From NCBI GenBank assembly GCA_018340375.1, contig JAFFJZ010000001.1:50460001-50524000 (forward strand): a DNA stretch of 64,000 bases. The letters run 5' to 3'. A model generated the notes under the pieces. The model had not been told where the DNA came from. It saw nothing but the letters and a program-made list of their open reading frames with translations, and searched no databases. This DNA is from Gonatopus flavifemur (taxonomy: Eukaryota > Arthropoda > Insecta > Hymenoptera > Dryinidae). Positions 1 to 12,400 of this stretch are shown here, piece by piece. Positions within the stretch are counted from its first letter, which is position 1. The number at the start of each line of letters is the position of its first letter. The position numbers and the translations under genes were made by a program.

Positions 1-2881
1 TCCGTTTACATCGTTCCCCGAAATAATCATGGTAAGGAAAAATAACCACGAGTTTTCAGTGCGTTTCCCCACGTTCGTGCATTCATTTGCACGCTTCTTA
101 GATTCAAATCGTGAGAGATTTTTTGCGTCTTGAGGGATTTCAATACTATGATATGCAGTTTATTAACGTATTTTTATATTCGTTCGAATGCAATGGATTC
201 TCAGAAATAATTGCGAGTGCAAGATCATGTGATTGATCACGTAATATGTTCGTTTCACAGTTGTTATATTGTCTTTGGAAAAATTCGTCATTTGTCTTTG
301 AACTTATTATATCAATTTCATTGTGTTCTCTTCACTATCGATAAATTAGGTGTATTTTATTCTGCCAATCGATTGATGTTTTTTCTTTATTTACATCATG
401 CGTTTTAATTCAATGAAGAACAAGATCAAGTCGTTATTCTATTCTTGGATGAAAACTTCAGCCTTGAAGATTTATATTGTCGTTGCGTATTGGAAAAGTA
501 GACAACAATTTTCAATGAGTATAGATGAATATATGCATTTTTGAATGAAAATCAAGAAAGTGCGAGGAAAGTTGAAGGAAAAGATAATAGGGGTGTGTTG
601 TCATCAAAACACTACATTCCTGTCATTCATGTTTGGCGATAAAATTCAGTGTCAAGGTCGAACAAATCGACTTGATAAAACCTGAGCAGGGGGTCAAAAA
701 TACATGTCTTCGAGTGTCACTTTATCTATCTTTGAATTTATACAAATAAACTTGGTATAAGAGAGACCGCTGAGACCGGGTGAAATTCATAATCCCATCG
801 AATTTTCAAATCGTTTCACTCAATTTTATCACTCGCGCCTTATTTTTTCCAATCTAATCGATACTGGCAATCTTCAATCCTCATCAATCTTGTAATTCAT
901 CTCGAGATGTGATATCTTATTCGAGTAGCGAAGAACGCAAAAACCTCATATCAATCATCCAAGTGTGATCACAAGATTGTATTATGTTCCCTGTTCGTTT
1001 TCCAAAAAACGCAGGTGGACTCGTTCAGTTCTCTCATGCAACATCATTGCCCACAGGCAATTTTTTTCTTCAAACGAATTCAATATCACGAGGAGAAATG
1101 AATGACAAGGATGAAACTTCTTTTATGAACAATAAGCGTGAATAATCTTTTCATTCGTTGTTCATGATGCAAAAGAATACATTTTTATTAATTTTTTATT
1201 ATTGAATTGTTCTTATTTTGAAAAATACTTGATGTTTTTTGTCCCTCAAAATTCACGAAATATTCATAAATAATTATATCCAGCAACAAACAAAAATTCC
1301 AGATACCAACAAAATCAAACTCCTGCAATGGTTTGGTATTATATCTCCTTTCTAGGCCAATAAGACAGTTTGAAGTATCTTTTTGTTTCTATATGTTCAT
1401 TTCGAGTTGCTCTCTTTAACTCGAAAGTTTTGATCGGTGTTATACATCACGGTATACAATATACACAGGATACTCTCAAACAAAACCTTTCTCGTATTCA
1501 CATTGTTTCAGCGTATACATGCACAGGACACGATAGCGCTTATGCGCACGTTCAAGAAAAAGAAGAAAGGAAAAATGCATACGATAAGAGTGAAAAGAGA
1601 AATAAATGTTCACTGCACGTGCGTCGAGTGTCACCCTCTCTTCCTTCAACTCTCTACATTGAAATTCTTTTTTCTTCCTTTTTCCATCTCAATCTCCGAT
1701 TATCTCTGTTCTATCTGTCTTTCCCTTTTCGTCTACCGCTTTCTGCAAACGTAGACGCCATGCACTTATCTTCCTTCCTTCTCAACTTTCTCTATCTTCC
1801 TTTTTTCAATCAACTCTCTTACCAAAGTTCTTTCTCTGGAACCAGTTTCCAGCTGTCAGCGTCCAGTCCTTGTACGTACAATACTCGTGTATAGGTATAC
1901 GTTCCTCAATGCACTTCTGTATATTTTGGGAATGCTTTTTTATACATCCCATGTATATATGAATATAAATGCTCGAAACTGGGGCGAATGTGAACTTCAC
2001 GTACACTAATTTGAAACTAGATCGTATTAATTTGATGTATTCGAATACTCAGGTTTCATGCGCGAGGGATGAATTAGGAATACGTTTCTTTCACTTTCTT
2101 CTCAAATTCATATATGATCTCTCATCGAAGATGATAGAGCATTCATTACCACGAGTAATCAGTCCGTAAACTGGTTCCGTGTAATCCTCAATTCTCGTTC
2201 ATCTTGATCGATCTTATAGTCCCTACATAACCGATACATTCTATACGTATCTCCTATAATCATTTCACTTCATGTTTATTCAAGTTTTTCTGTAGTTTTT
2301 TTATGCTGATACGGTTGATGATGTGAAATGTTCACTTGTTTTCATTTCTAACTGCATTCTTGACAGGAATCGGAAGTCATGAAATTGTTTATATTCCCTC
2401 CTGTTTCAAATTCAGTTTTTATATCAAATACATACAGAATTTGTATATGATTTTTGTAGATTTTATATATGTTTTTTGAATAAATTCAATATAAATTCTG
2501 AAACATCATTTTTCAAAACAGGATCTTGCACAATCTTTGTATAAGGTATTGTACATGAGTTCACTGAATGAGATTCATTATGAGAAAATATTTTTCTGAC
2601 TGAATGTACAAGTCCTGGTAAAAATATAGAGTAAATTCCGTTTTTACACTCAAAAAGTGCAGAATAACTTGGCGATGAGCGATTGATAGTTTTTTTTTAT
2701 AGAAAATTCCTCGAGTTTATATCGAATTTTATAAAACCTCGATCGAAACTGTATACAATTTCAATACAAACTCGACAAATTTTCTATTTGAAACTATCGA
2801 TAACATTATCGATCGCTCGTCATTGGAATAACTCTCAGTATTCATTCGTTTCCAATTTCTGCCACACTCCTTTGCATGATT
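1..2881. other. Gene-free AT-rich sequence with a pyrimidine-rich stretch
   Basis: No open frame here has a recognisable product, and the longest (about 174 codons from 1370) runs through low-complexity pyrimidine DNA. The stretch 1600-1830 is strongly C/T-rich on the + strand and follows an A/G-rich stretch at 1550-1610. That change of composition can occur near insect promoters, but I see no TATA box, initiator or splice donor to support one. I see no repeat with paired ends. Confidence 0.6.
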
Positions 2882-3120
2882 AACACTTCACTAACAGAAA
2901 GAATTTCTTGAAATGAGGAAAAATTTTCTCTCGTCGCTGGGACAAAACTCATTTTTTCCTTGAGCCTAGAAAATTTTACTTGAATCAAGAAAATTTCTTT
3001 TGAAATCAAAACGAAGTTTTCTTGATCCAAGTAAAATTTTCTAGGCTCAAGAAAAAAATGAGTTTTGTCCCAGCGACAAGAAAAATTTTCTCATTTCAAG
3101 AAATCCTTCCTGTGAGTGTT
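2882..3120. mobile_element. Foldback MITE, copy 1 of a two-copy family
   Basis: Two arms of about 100 bp are near-perfect reverse complements around a short loop near 3000. Each arm carries the string GTCGCTGGGACAAAACTCAT followed by a block ending GAGCCTAGAAAATTTTACTT. TTAA occurs exactly at both edges (2880-2883 and 3119-3122), which would suit a piggyBac-type target duplication, although the second copy at 24002-24211 does not show this. It has no coding capacity. Transcribed, it would fold into a long hairpin. Confidence 0.85.
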
Positions 3121-4863
3121 AATTCTCACCAGAGATACCCTGTCACAAATTCTAATTGTGAGAGTTTTCCAGAAACGCCGAGAATACTTTTAGAATTATT
3201 TTGAACTCTATAAAGATTCACACAAAACTTTGGAATTGTGAGAGTTTCTCAGAAATTGTTAGTAAAATATTTCTATTCGATTTCCCTACTCTTATGAACT
3301 CTTGAAAGATGGAAGTCGTGTTTTGATGTTGTTGTAATGGCCTTTCGGTTCCTGAATGTTGATTGTTCTTGGCGAGCATGTTCATGACTAGTCAGTCCAT
3401 AACTTTTGTTTGAATTGCGAGTGAAATGTAATATGTGTTACACTGTATTTTATCATCATTTACGAAGTTCGAATAGTTACCGACAAAGTCCATTTATTCT
3501 AAAACACAACATGTGAATACCTTCAGAGGTGCATCATTAGGATTCCGAAAATTCAAACATCAGGGATGGAATCTTCGTTCACAATATGAACCAAGGTTTG
3601 CAATAAACAACTGCATTGGAGAACAATCCATTATTATAGGCTCCGTTCAAGTGTAGAACTAGATCAAAATATTCATATCGCGGTTCGTTCACTCGTTTCT
3701 TAACTTTGAAATGAAGTACATACTGGCATTACTGTTATTAACATAGTGATAAGCCCTATTGGTTATTCTCAGATAAATAAATATAATCTGTACGTGACAT
3801 GCACTTTTTCAGATATGAGGTTTCCATTTCTGTACTTGAAATTCAAATATCTTGCGGGCGCTTTATTATATGATTTTTTTCTATTCAATTCCATGCAATT
3901 CGATAGAGCAGAAAATATATATTTTCTGTTTTTGAGATACGATGGTTTCAAATTCATCATCATTTTGCGTGCTTGAATTGAATTACAACATTGAGAAAGA
4001 TACTGAGAATAGTATTGTTTATTCCATTAAGGGACCTGTTCAAGATAATAAAGTAAAGAGTTTTCAGGGCAAATACTAGGTTTGAGGTGAAATTTTGTGA
4101 GAGTAAGACACACGCACAAGATATTCAGGGAAGACTGTATCAAATGGGGGTGTTACCTGAATATCAATCTACTTTCAGACTGGTATGTAGAAATATTCCA
4201 TGTACCACATTTTTGTGCATGAAACAGGGTTCCTTGAATATTCCAATTTATGCAAAATATTCCTTCCTTACATTGTTGGTCAACTTCTACTGCATTTTAT
4301 AGATTGTAGAGTAATTTCTTTTGGGATATCCATCTGCCCTCAAACTGCTGAAATTCCACGATAATTTTTATAAGAACATTTTTTTCGAGTAATGATTTAT
4401 CCAAAGAAGACTCTTCATAATTACGGTTTAGGGAATTTCAAAAACAATTTCAATCGTTTTCTATATATATGATGTTTCAAAATTCATCTTGATCCTCCCG
4501 AAGGCACAATCAAGACGCTTCTTTGTTCTCATAAAACGCTATAAAATACTCAGCTCTAGAGCTCACTTCGAGCAATCAAGTGGAAGATACGTAAGTGCGT
4601 GCATCGATCAGTGTTTATAACTCAAAAATTGAGGATTTTCTGATAATTTACCTGGAGGAAAAGTTTCTTGGTTTCAACTTGAAAATTTAATCCATGAGAG
4701 GGTCCAAGTGGATTTCTGAAACACTTTGAATATTGCACATAAAAATTAATTCATGAAAATTTGAATAAAATATTTATTAAAAATTTGATTCAATTCGAGA
4801 GGTAAAACGCTCTGAAATCAGCAACACAACCTTCAGAGCTATATGGATGTTGTGTTTTGATTC
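3121..4863. other. Gene-free sequence
   Basis: I see no supportable gene. The only internal structure is a loose direct repeat: AATTGTGAGAGTTTTCCAGA near 3154 recurs with two changes near 3233. Short open frames at 3746-3976 and 4087-4302 have no recognisable content and a codon use like the surrounding DNA. Confidence 0.55.
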
Positions 4864-5165
4864 TACACTGACAGAAAAACGACCTGGTGAAAAACATTCG
4901 TGGTCGCAATAATTTGAAATCTGGTTCAATTCACCAGAAAATGTGATTGTGATGTCTAGAAAAATTGATTGAAGCAAAAATTAATTGTATTCTTCAGGTT
5001 AGAAACACTAGATTCTCTTCTTGGCGTGACAATAAAAATATATAGTCAATTTTGACTTCAACCGCTTTTTCTGGACATCACAATCACATTTCCTCGTGAA
5101 TCGAACCAGATTTCAAGTTATTGCGACCAATAATGTTTCAACTAGGTCGTTTTTCTGTCAGCGTA
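4864..5165. mobile_element. Foldback MITE with TACACTGACAGAAAAACG ends
   Basis: The left arm (about 4864-4965) and right arm (about 5065-5165) are reverse complements over roughly 100 bp with some mismatches. The tips are TACACTGACAGAAAAACG on the left and TACGCTGACAGAAAAACG read inward from the right. Both ends start with TA, which suggests a TA target site. The arms share GGTCGCAATAA and ATGTGATTGTGATGTC blocks. There is no coding capacity. Confidence 0.85.
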
Positions 5166-7256
5166 TTATCGGTAACGCTATACACGGAGAAAAGTACATG
5201 GGATTGATTACCATTTGCCTTAGTTCTTATCGCGACTTTGGAATAGGAAGTGAGTGATGACTCGCGATTCGGTGATCGTTACGATGTGAACCTATCGTTT
5301 CCATGGCAACGTAAAGAGTTCATCGTACTCAATTCGATACCACATGGGGCTCATTAAAATTTTGAAATATCTGGCCCCAAATTACTATACTTTATAACAG
5401 ATTTTGGGTTTTGAAAAACCATGACTTCAGAATGCTTCACCTCTCGATAAAATTGTCTAAAAGAAACAAATAACGATTCCAGTGAGAATCAACATCATTA
5501 TAGATATATTGTATTCAATATTCCTCTAATTCAGAGCAACTTTATTTCAAAAAAAATTCTCTTTCCCTTTCGATTTTTGATGCTTTGGTATGAGAAAAGT
5601 TTTCTGATACCAACTACGTATCTTATTGACATAAGAAAAACAAATATTCCTTCGGAACAAGATAACATCTTCTTGAAGAAAATAGTCATCTCTCCTCTTA
5701 GAGTGAATTATCAGGGAGTGTTTCCAAGACTGTAGATAATTTATCACATTGCTGTGCCATCAATGTAAGAATGCATATTTATTCCTGTGTGTTGATAGGT
5801 AATAACATTCGTAATAATGATTCTATTGGATTATTCTACTGAAGATAATAAAATACGTGACAGATTTATAACTGATATGTAGATTATGCATTGTATCTCT
5901 CCACGTACATTTTTATCCCAAAAATATACAATAATTGTACAAGAAATGAATGAAATAAGAAAGTTTATGTATAATTTGAATGTAATTCTATCTTGAAAGA
6001 CAATTTTATTGGATTGTATACAATTTTTATAGATTTCAGTTGTAACTAGAGACGAATGTTCGTTAACTAGAGATGGGCGATATTGGAAAACTGAGATGAA
6101 AAAGAATGATGTTGAAAAAAAAAATAGTTCCTAGTTTCTATAATTTTATAATAATATTTTCGATGAAAAGGAGAAGGTAATGTTGTAAAAAATCTATTCC
6201 TGCTTGTAAAACAGTTGTCATCAAAGTACGGTTACACCATTTTTTCTCCTATATCACGTCCTTTGCGTGAATATTTCTATTTCGATCTTTCTTTTTTTTT
6301 AAACCATCAAATCAACAAAGCACGTTTGCGTTGAGTAACCGAATTCCAAACTCTGTATTGATTATTTTTCTTCTAGCTCGGAGTATCATTTATCCCTGTT
6401 TCCAAGTGAATTCCTATTCAAATGGAAAGACTTCCGTAGATTATAAATTGATGCCTCGCCGACTGCAAAACATTCTAGCTGAGATTTCAGTTCATATTCG
6501 TACGTCACGCTGTAAACAAATTGGATTTGGCATGAATTGTACGAACCTGTGGATCCTCAGGAGTCACCTTGGTAACTTGAAGTGCACCTTACTACCTGCA
6601 GGTAGCATTATCATCATCACATAAAAAAATTCACCAACAGGGATGTTTTGTACGTATCATTCGTTGCGGAATTTCTTCTGCTCTGGGAAGTTTTATTATT
6701 CTGAGATGACTCCCATTTTATTATGCGCTCTCTCTCAAAGAGAGAGCTTGTTTGTTCGCAATAAACTACGTGGCAATTTCATAGGAATTTTACATGGAAT
6801 TGTGAAAAATGCGTATTTCAAAAGTGGGGATGGAATGGAGTCCAAAAATTGTTATAAAATTCTTGAAATAAATTGGGATTGTGGTTTCAATTAACGAACC
6901 TGGAAAATGTTGCTGATTCTCAAAGCTGACTCAAAGAATGGAAACACTGCAAGTCCATAAGAGTGTGATTGCATCCTTTTATGAGAGTTGAATACTCAAT
7001 CTAATAGAGTGAAAATCCATTCATGAGGAGTGACTTTCCTCTCTTTTCGGACTTTCAGTATTTTCACTCTTTGAGGGTGGATTTTTACTCCAAGAAATTC
7101 AGAGAGTACACCATGCAATCAATCCACAATCATTCTTTATTGAAAAGTACTCTTCTCTTATATTATATAACATTTCTATCATTCATTGTAATCCCTTTCT
7201 TTTCCCTTCTATTCAATGCAGAATGTATGAATTTAAAAAAATTACACATAAATATA
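5166..7256. other. Gene-free AT-rich sequence
   Basis: I see no supportable gene. A further TACACGGAGAAAA end occurs at 5181, directly after the preceding element, but I could not find its partner. A small perfect hairpin, GCTCTCTCTCAAAGAGAGAGC, is near 6726. The frame at 6331-6624 includes a less AT-rich stretch (6440-6600) ending at a possible donor, CTGCAG|GTAGCA, but nothing in the translation is recognisable. Confidence 0.5.
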
Positions 7257-7526
7257 TACACTGTTAGAAATTTCTGCATGAAGCTTCAATTACATGCGAT
7301 GGAAGCAATTTCCACTCACGTGATTGAAAAATTTCTTGAAATTTCAATAACATTTGAATGAAAATTCAATTAATAAACTGTCCTATTGTGAATAACAATG
7401 ATATATCAAAAATTGAAAATTCAATTACATGTGATTGAAATCCTAATTCAATCACCATGAATTGGAAATTTAATTCACAAGTGTACTTGAAAACGAATGA
7501 AAATTTAAGAAAGTTTTAACAGTGTA
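7257..7526. mobile_element. MITE with TACACTGTTA ends
   Basis: The left end reads TACACTGTTAGAAATTTC. The right end, read inward on the other strand, is TACACTGTTAAAACTTTC. The interior is AT-rich and has several internal inverted blocks built on CAATTACATG and AATTGAAATT. It has no coding capacity. The tip matches the TACACTG group of elements elsewhere in the window. Confidence 0.65.
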
Positions 7527-7549
7527 TTCTGTAACTCACCCAACTTCAC

Positions 7550-7779
7550 CTCGTAGATTTACTCGCGGATAGAATTGACAAATTTTCGATACAATCCTTC
7601 AGTTCCAAGTAAACATAGTAACCAGTATTATCTCCTCTTCGTACTATAGCTACGTGTATGTCATATCCGGAGAAAAAAGACGAATACGCGCGGGCGCCTA
7701 AAATAATTTCTCCCCTATTCGAAAGGCAAAGGGCCGCCACATTTGGATACCAAAATAGATGTATACATACATATGTAAA
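7550..7779 (-). other. Possible minus-strand exon, unidentified
   Basis: On the minus strand a pyrimidine tract ends in TTCTTCTCAG at 7780, a frame stays open for 230 bp, and ACGAG|GTGAAG follows at 7549 as a possible donor. The middle of the frame is CpG-rich in an otherwise AT-rich setting. It translates to an uninterrupted stretch containing SGYDIHVAIVRRGDNTGYY. I do not recognise it. It may be an unannotated exon, a decayed gene fragment or a chance open frame; conservation would decide. Confidence 0.2.
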
Positions 7780-9113
7780 CTGAGAAGAATAGATTGTGTA
7801 TCGTGTACTACATGTATATCTAAGGTATAATCGTTTTGATAACAAATGGACTAAATATAATACATGTTTCTTATATTCATAGCAATTCCAATTCATATAT
7901 TAGGAATAAAATATGAAAATAAACCTGGATTTTCAAACGTGTGAATAAAAAACAATTGTGTGTGTTTTATGAAATTCTTTTCGTTCACTTTTTATAATTG
8001 TAACAAACGCCACGATCGATTAAATACATAAAACCTACACAAGTGATTAATCTCTTGACCAAACATTACATTCTACATCCATTGTTGAGCATGTCTTGTT
8101 ATTACTCTACACCAACGCATAGCGGATATTACTTGTTACATACTCCCAAATATTTGACGGATGAAACATAGACGCTCTATTATTGGTTTCCGGTCCCAAC
8201 AAATGGAGGAAAAAAATAACGATTTTGCCTGCAGTTGCATTGTGATTCGTCGTAGTGGTGACCTTTTTTCGTGGATTTTCAAATATATGACCTGGAGGAA
8301 AAGGATGGATTTTGCCGTTTCAAAAAATATATTTCAAAAACATTGTTTCTTCGATTCCATTCAACGATGAATAACATCCATCAATTACATTTCAATATTC
8401 AATAAATGCCATTCTCGAAGATCGATATTTATGAAAATACCGTCAAATGAAACAAGGTAACATGCTTTTTGGAATTCTACAAGAGGAAGGACAACTTATT
8501 GAAGAATTTTATAATTAGAGAAAAAGAGAATAATTATCAAGAATAATGAGATTTCACAAAAATCAAGAGTGTATAAAAAGGAACGCGGCTTCGAGTTTCT
8601 TCTTCGGAAAACATAAAACTTCCTCCGGAGGAAATCGAAGTACCACTTTGAACATAGTTCGGAAGAGAAGAGAGCAGATGGTTGCGGATGCCGAAGGATC
8701 AATGGCGAAGCAATACAGGTCAGAATCTTGCAACAACACAGGACAATGTGTAGCTCGAGACCTGCCGTCGATTCGTGGGGTTAGGTCTCTCACCTACAGA
8801 ATCTTTCACTTTATTCTTTTCGTTTCCATTCCACCATTAAAATGCGTATTCCTCTGTATATACCTGCTATCCATACCTTATACACCTGGGTATTATTTGG
8901 TTTATCTATACGTACGTTGCTTCTTGAACAGATTTCTTAGTATTATCGGTTTTCATTCAAAAGGAACATAGGAAGTTGGGTGGTTTTGAAATACGAATTC
9001 CACAGAATTGTCAACTTTTTATGTAGGAAATCGTTTAAGGAATGAAAATTCTGTATATTCCATTCAATTATCAAACCGGAACTTACAATTTTTCACCTTT
9101 TGTATCAACAGTC
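7780..9113. other. Mostly gene-free sequence around a possible small exon
   Basis: AT-rich DNA. The only part that stands out is 8572-8718, listed separately, where a TATA-like string precedes a more GC-rich stretch. Other frames (8161-8370) are not supported by anything except the lack of stops. Confidence 0.45.
8572..8718 (+). other. Possible TATA-driven first exon with a short coding start
   Basis: GTATAAAAAGG at 8571-8581 resembles a TATA box, with a transcription start then expected near 8600. About 80 bp later, ATG at 8678 opens a short frame reading MVADAEGSMAKQYR up to ACAG|GTCAGA, a plausible donor at 8718/8719. The stretch is visibly more GC-rich than its surroundings. The frame stays open upstream as well, so the start is uncertain. 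I found no matching downstream exon. Confidence 0.2.
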
Positions 9114-9436
9114 TACACTGAGAAAAAAGATTCGTTAACTCAAATAAGATTTGTTTATGGTAAATGAATCGTATAGTTGCATACGGCCAAAGAAAAATTT
9201 ATTAATATCCATTCCACCTCATAGTTGATAAATACAGCACATATTTATTTGAATCAAATTCATACCGATGATGATTCGATGAATCTACATTTGAGAAGAA
9301 GTCATGAATATGAATTTCTTGACCCAACACAATGTTTGGTGGTAATGAATAAGTCTTATTTGTATGAAACGATATCTCTCAAAAATGTTCAACCAAATGC
9401 GTTGATTTATCAGAAGAAAACCTTTTTCTCGGTGTA
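9114..9436. mobile_element. Short-inverted-repeat element with TACACTGAGAAAAA ends
   Basis: The left tip is TACACTGAGAAAAAAG and the right tip, read inward, is TACACCGAGAAAAAGG, about 15 bp of inverted repeat. The interior does not pair along its length, unlike the foldback members. A segment near 9135 (AACTCAAATAAGATTTGTTT) resembles the interior of the element at 52505-52644, which suggests a shared family. Confidence 0.55.
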
Positions 9437-12400
9437 TAAAGATTTTGAATAGGAATTTCATTTGTGTGGGGTAAAAATTGTATTGAAATTGATTTGTATT
9501 AATCTTGTTGCACTTCCACTAGTGCTTCCAGTTCCAATAGACGATAATTGATTGCACGAAACTCTATCTGTTAGTTTCTATGGAAATTCCTTCGTACGGT
9601 CTCAATGATTCATGACAGTTACGTTATTGAATTGAGAGGAGGGTTCAATCGCAACCAAGTTTGATATTCTAGTATTTCCAACGTTCCTAGGAATAGAATA
9701 ATCAAATTCATAAGTGGAGAGTGAGAATTATGTTGTAGCGTGTACTATTACAGTTGTGAAATGATATATTTGCGATACTTAGCTGCAATTCGAATTATCG
9801 AATCCCTCTTCGATGATCCCCGCAGAGTTCAAGTTGATGGGTTTCAAAAATCAGTCGAAGATATTTTGACTATCACTTCCTTCCTTGTAGTGTGAAAATT
9901 AATTCCAAAATAAGGAATTGAATTCAATTTTTCTACACTGTTTATAGCAACAAAATAAATCAATAATTCCAATAAAAACCTTGTGAAGATTATTATCAAA
10001 GTGACGAAAGAGAGATATCGCATTTTTGTCGGTAAACCGTATGTTGAGTTGCGAAGTTTCGCATTTAATACTTCCCGCACAATTCATCTTGAGAGTAATA
10101 TGGTTAGGGTTCTTCGAGTCGTTACTTTGTATCCAACGAAGAAGGATCCAAGTTTGACGAATAGTGATTAAACGCATTAACATAAGGCATAAACGTGAAA
10201 TAAAGTAAACTTCAGCAAGTACACAGAATTGCACCTACGTGTGTAATTAGCGATGTGCATGTTGCATTTAACCGGGATTATGCAAGGAACGCCTTTTTCT
10301 TTTGTAATTGTAGGCTCCGAATGAATAAATATTAATGAGGAACAGGCGGGGATAGTAGTCTAGACGACCAAGCCCAAATCGTTGAAAGAACGAAGGTCAA
10401 GTTACAATCTCAGGTGAATTAAGGGAAGATAAATTCAATGAGAAAATCCGCAATTCGTCACGAGTTTCCTGTGTTATTGAAACTTTCGAATCGACAATTA
10501 TCTTTACGTGCATTAATATTTATGCTGTTAACAACTCATTACAGTAGTTTCCTGGTCGTTTAGGTATCATATATTATACATGTATCGTTGATTTATGAAT
10601 CGTTATGAATAATATTAATAACCATCCTTTGAATATTTATTATATTAACTCTGACGAGTCCTGTGAATCAAAAAATCTGTTTTTCAAGTAAAAAGACGTT
10701 TATTTATTCCTTCTATTTATATTCAATTAAGTCCTTTAGCGACATTCTTTTTATAGATAGAAGAGAAATGACTGCGAGTAGACGTGGAGGAAAAATTAAT
10801 GACAATTAAACTTTCGAATAATTCATTTGGATTTATGATCCATGACATATCACGAATTATACGATAGATCATTTCGCCAGATTTTCATGTGGGTGAGAGT
10901 TCATCATCGTTATATCTGTTATCTGACTTACCGACTACAGTCGAGTTTGTCTTCTTTATATCGTATTCTTCATCACCACCAACGTTAATACTGATCGACG
11001 GATAAATAGAATCTTCACATCAGCAATTATTTTAAACAATGGTGTCGTAATAAGAAGTACAATGCATTATATTTTTGATTTTCGATCGATACAATGTTTC
11101 ACCGAGTATAGAAAACTAAAAGATTTGAATTACTTCATTAGTTATTCTTCTCCATGATCGAAATGAGTGAAAGGAGATAACCGATGCAATAAAAAAACAT
11201 GGATTATTATCGTTCGAATTGGTTATTTATCGTTATTCAATAAAATCATGGGATAATATACAACAAAAAATGACTGCATGTATACATTGATTGTGGTTCC
11301 ATTTTTGAGGTAGAAAGTTTGCAATTGAAATCTCAAGATTCTTTTTGAAAAGACTGATCATAATATTTTTTCGTAGGTGGTATTCCACCAAACTCTGTCC
11401 ATCAATACGATTTGAGCTGTAAAAGTCAAGGTTCTTCTATCTGACCAACAGGTGAACGATTATTAGGCTATTCTTCCCTGCAGATATTTGAATCGTGCCT
11501 GCCTTCTGCACCTGCTTATTTTCCTTCATATATTTGAATTCTTATGTATCCCTCACAAATTCTTGTACAAAATATGAGATGATTCTAAGGGTACTGAGGC
11601 GTAACCAAAACGTAGACCACCTTGCGCAGTAACCACGCTTCTTACGAATAACATATCAAAAACACGTGTAAAAATTCACAAAAATCTCTTACATGAATAT
11701 TTGAAACGAATATTAGTTTTCCACGTTATTGAGTTATCAAACGCGTCAGTACTTTGTTATTCAGTCTCTAAATAACAGATTAAAAATCAACATCAAAATC
11801 TTATCCACAATATTTTGTTGGAAATATATTCAGATTGTTGAACTCCACTCTGTTACAAATAATCTATAAAATCTTATTGAACAATGAGAAAATGAATGGG
11901 TTCCAATGAAATTCAATGATATTTATTCAGAAATTTTACGATTCGTAATAGGATTTAATAAGATATTCCTACCTGGGCAACAAATACAGCGCGACAAGAA
12001 TTGCAATAGAAAGTATTCCTTTCAGTCTTTGCATTCAAATATTGTCTATCACAAAAGATCTACATGGATAACTTAATTCGAGTTTTGGGTGCAGTATACC
12101 CTTAACACGATACGATAATTTATGACTTGAATTTTCATCAGTAAAGTTGAATAATTCATCGGTAACAACGCTCTTGGCATTCCATAACGATTGCTGTAAC
12201 CAAATTGAACCCATGCAAACTGATACACATATACGGTGATCAAAACTTGAAAATAATACTCAAGTATTACGGCATCGATAACCACTTGCATTCTTGTTGT
12301 CCCTTGCGTAACCTGGTTGTTTGCCTTGCGATTCGATCGCCCTCTCTCCCTCCATTTTTCTTTCTTATGTTTTTTCTTTTCCGTGAGATCAATATTAATC

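Noticed and set aside
1370..1894. 174-codon frame in the first 2 kb
   Set aside because: It crosses a pyrimidine-rich tract giving Phe/Leu/Ser runs, and another frame is open in the same place. No homology or splice context.
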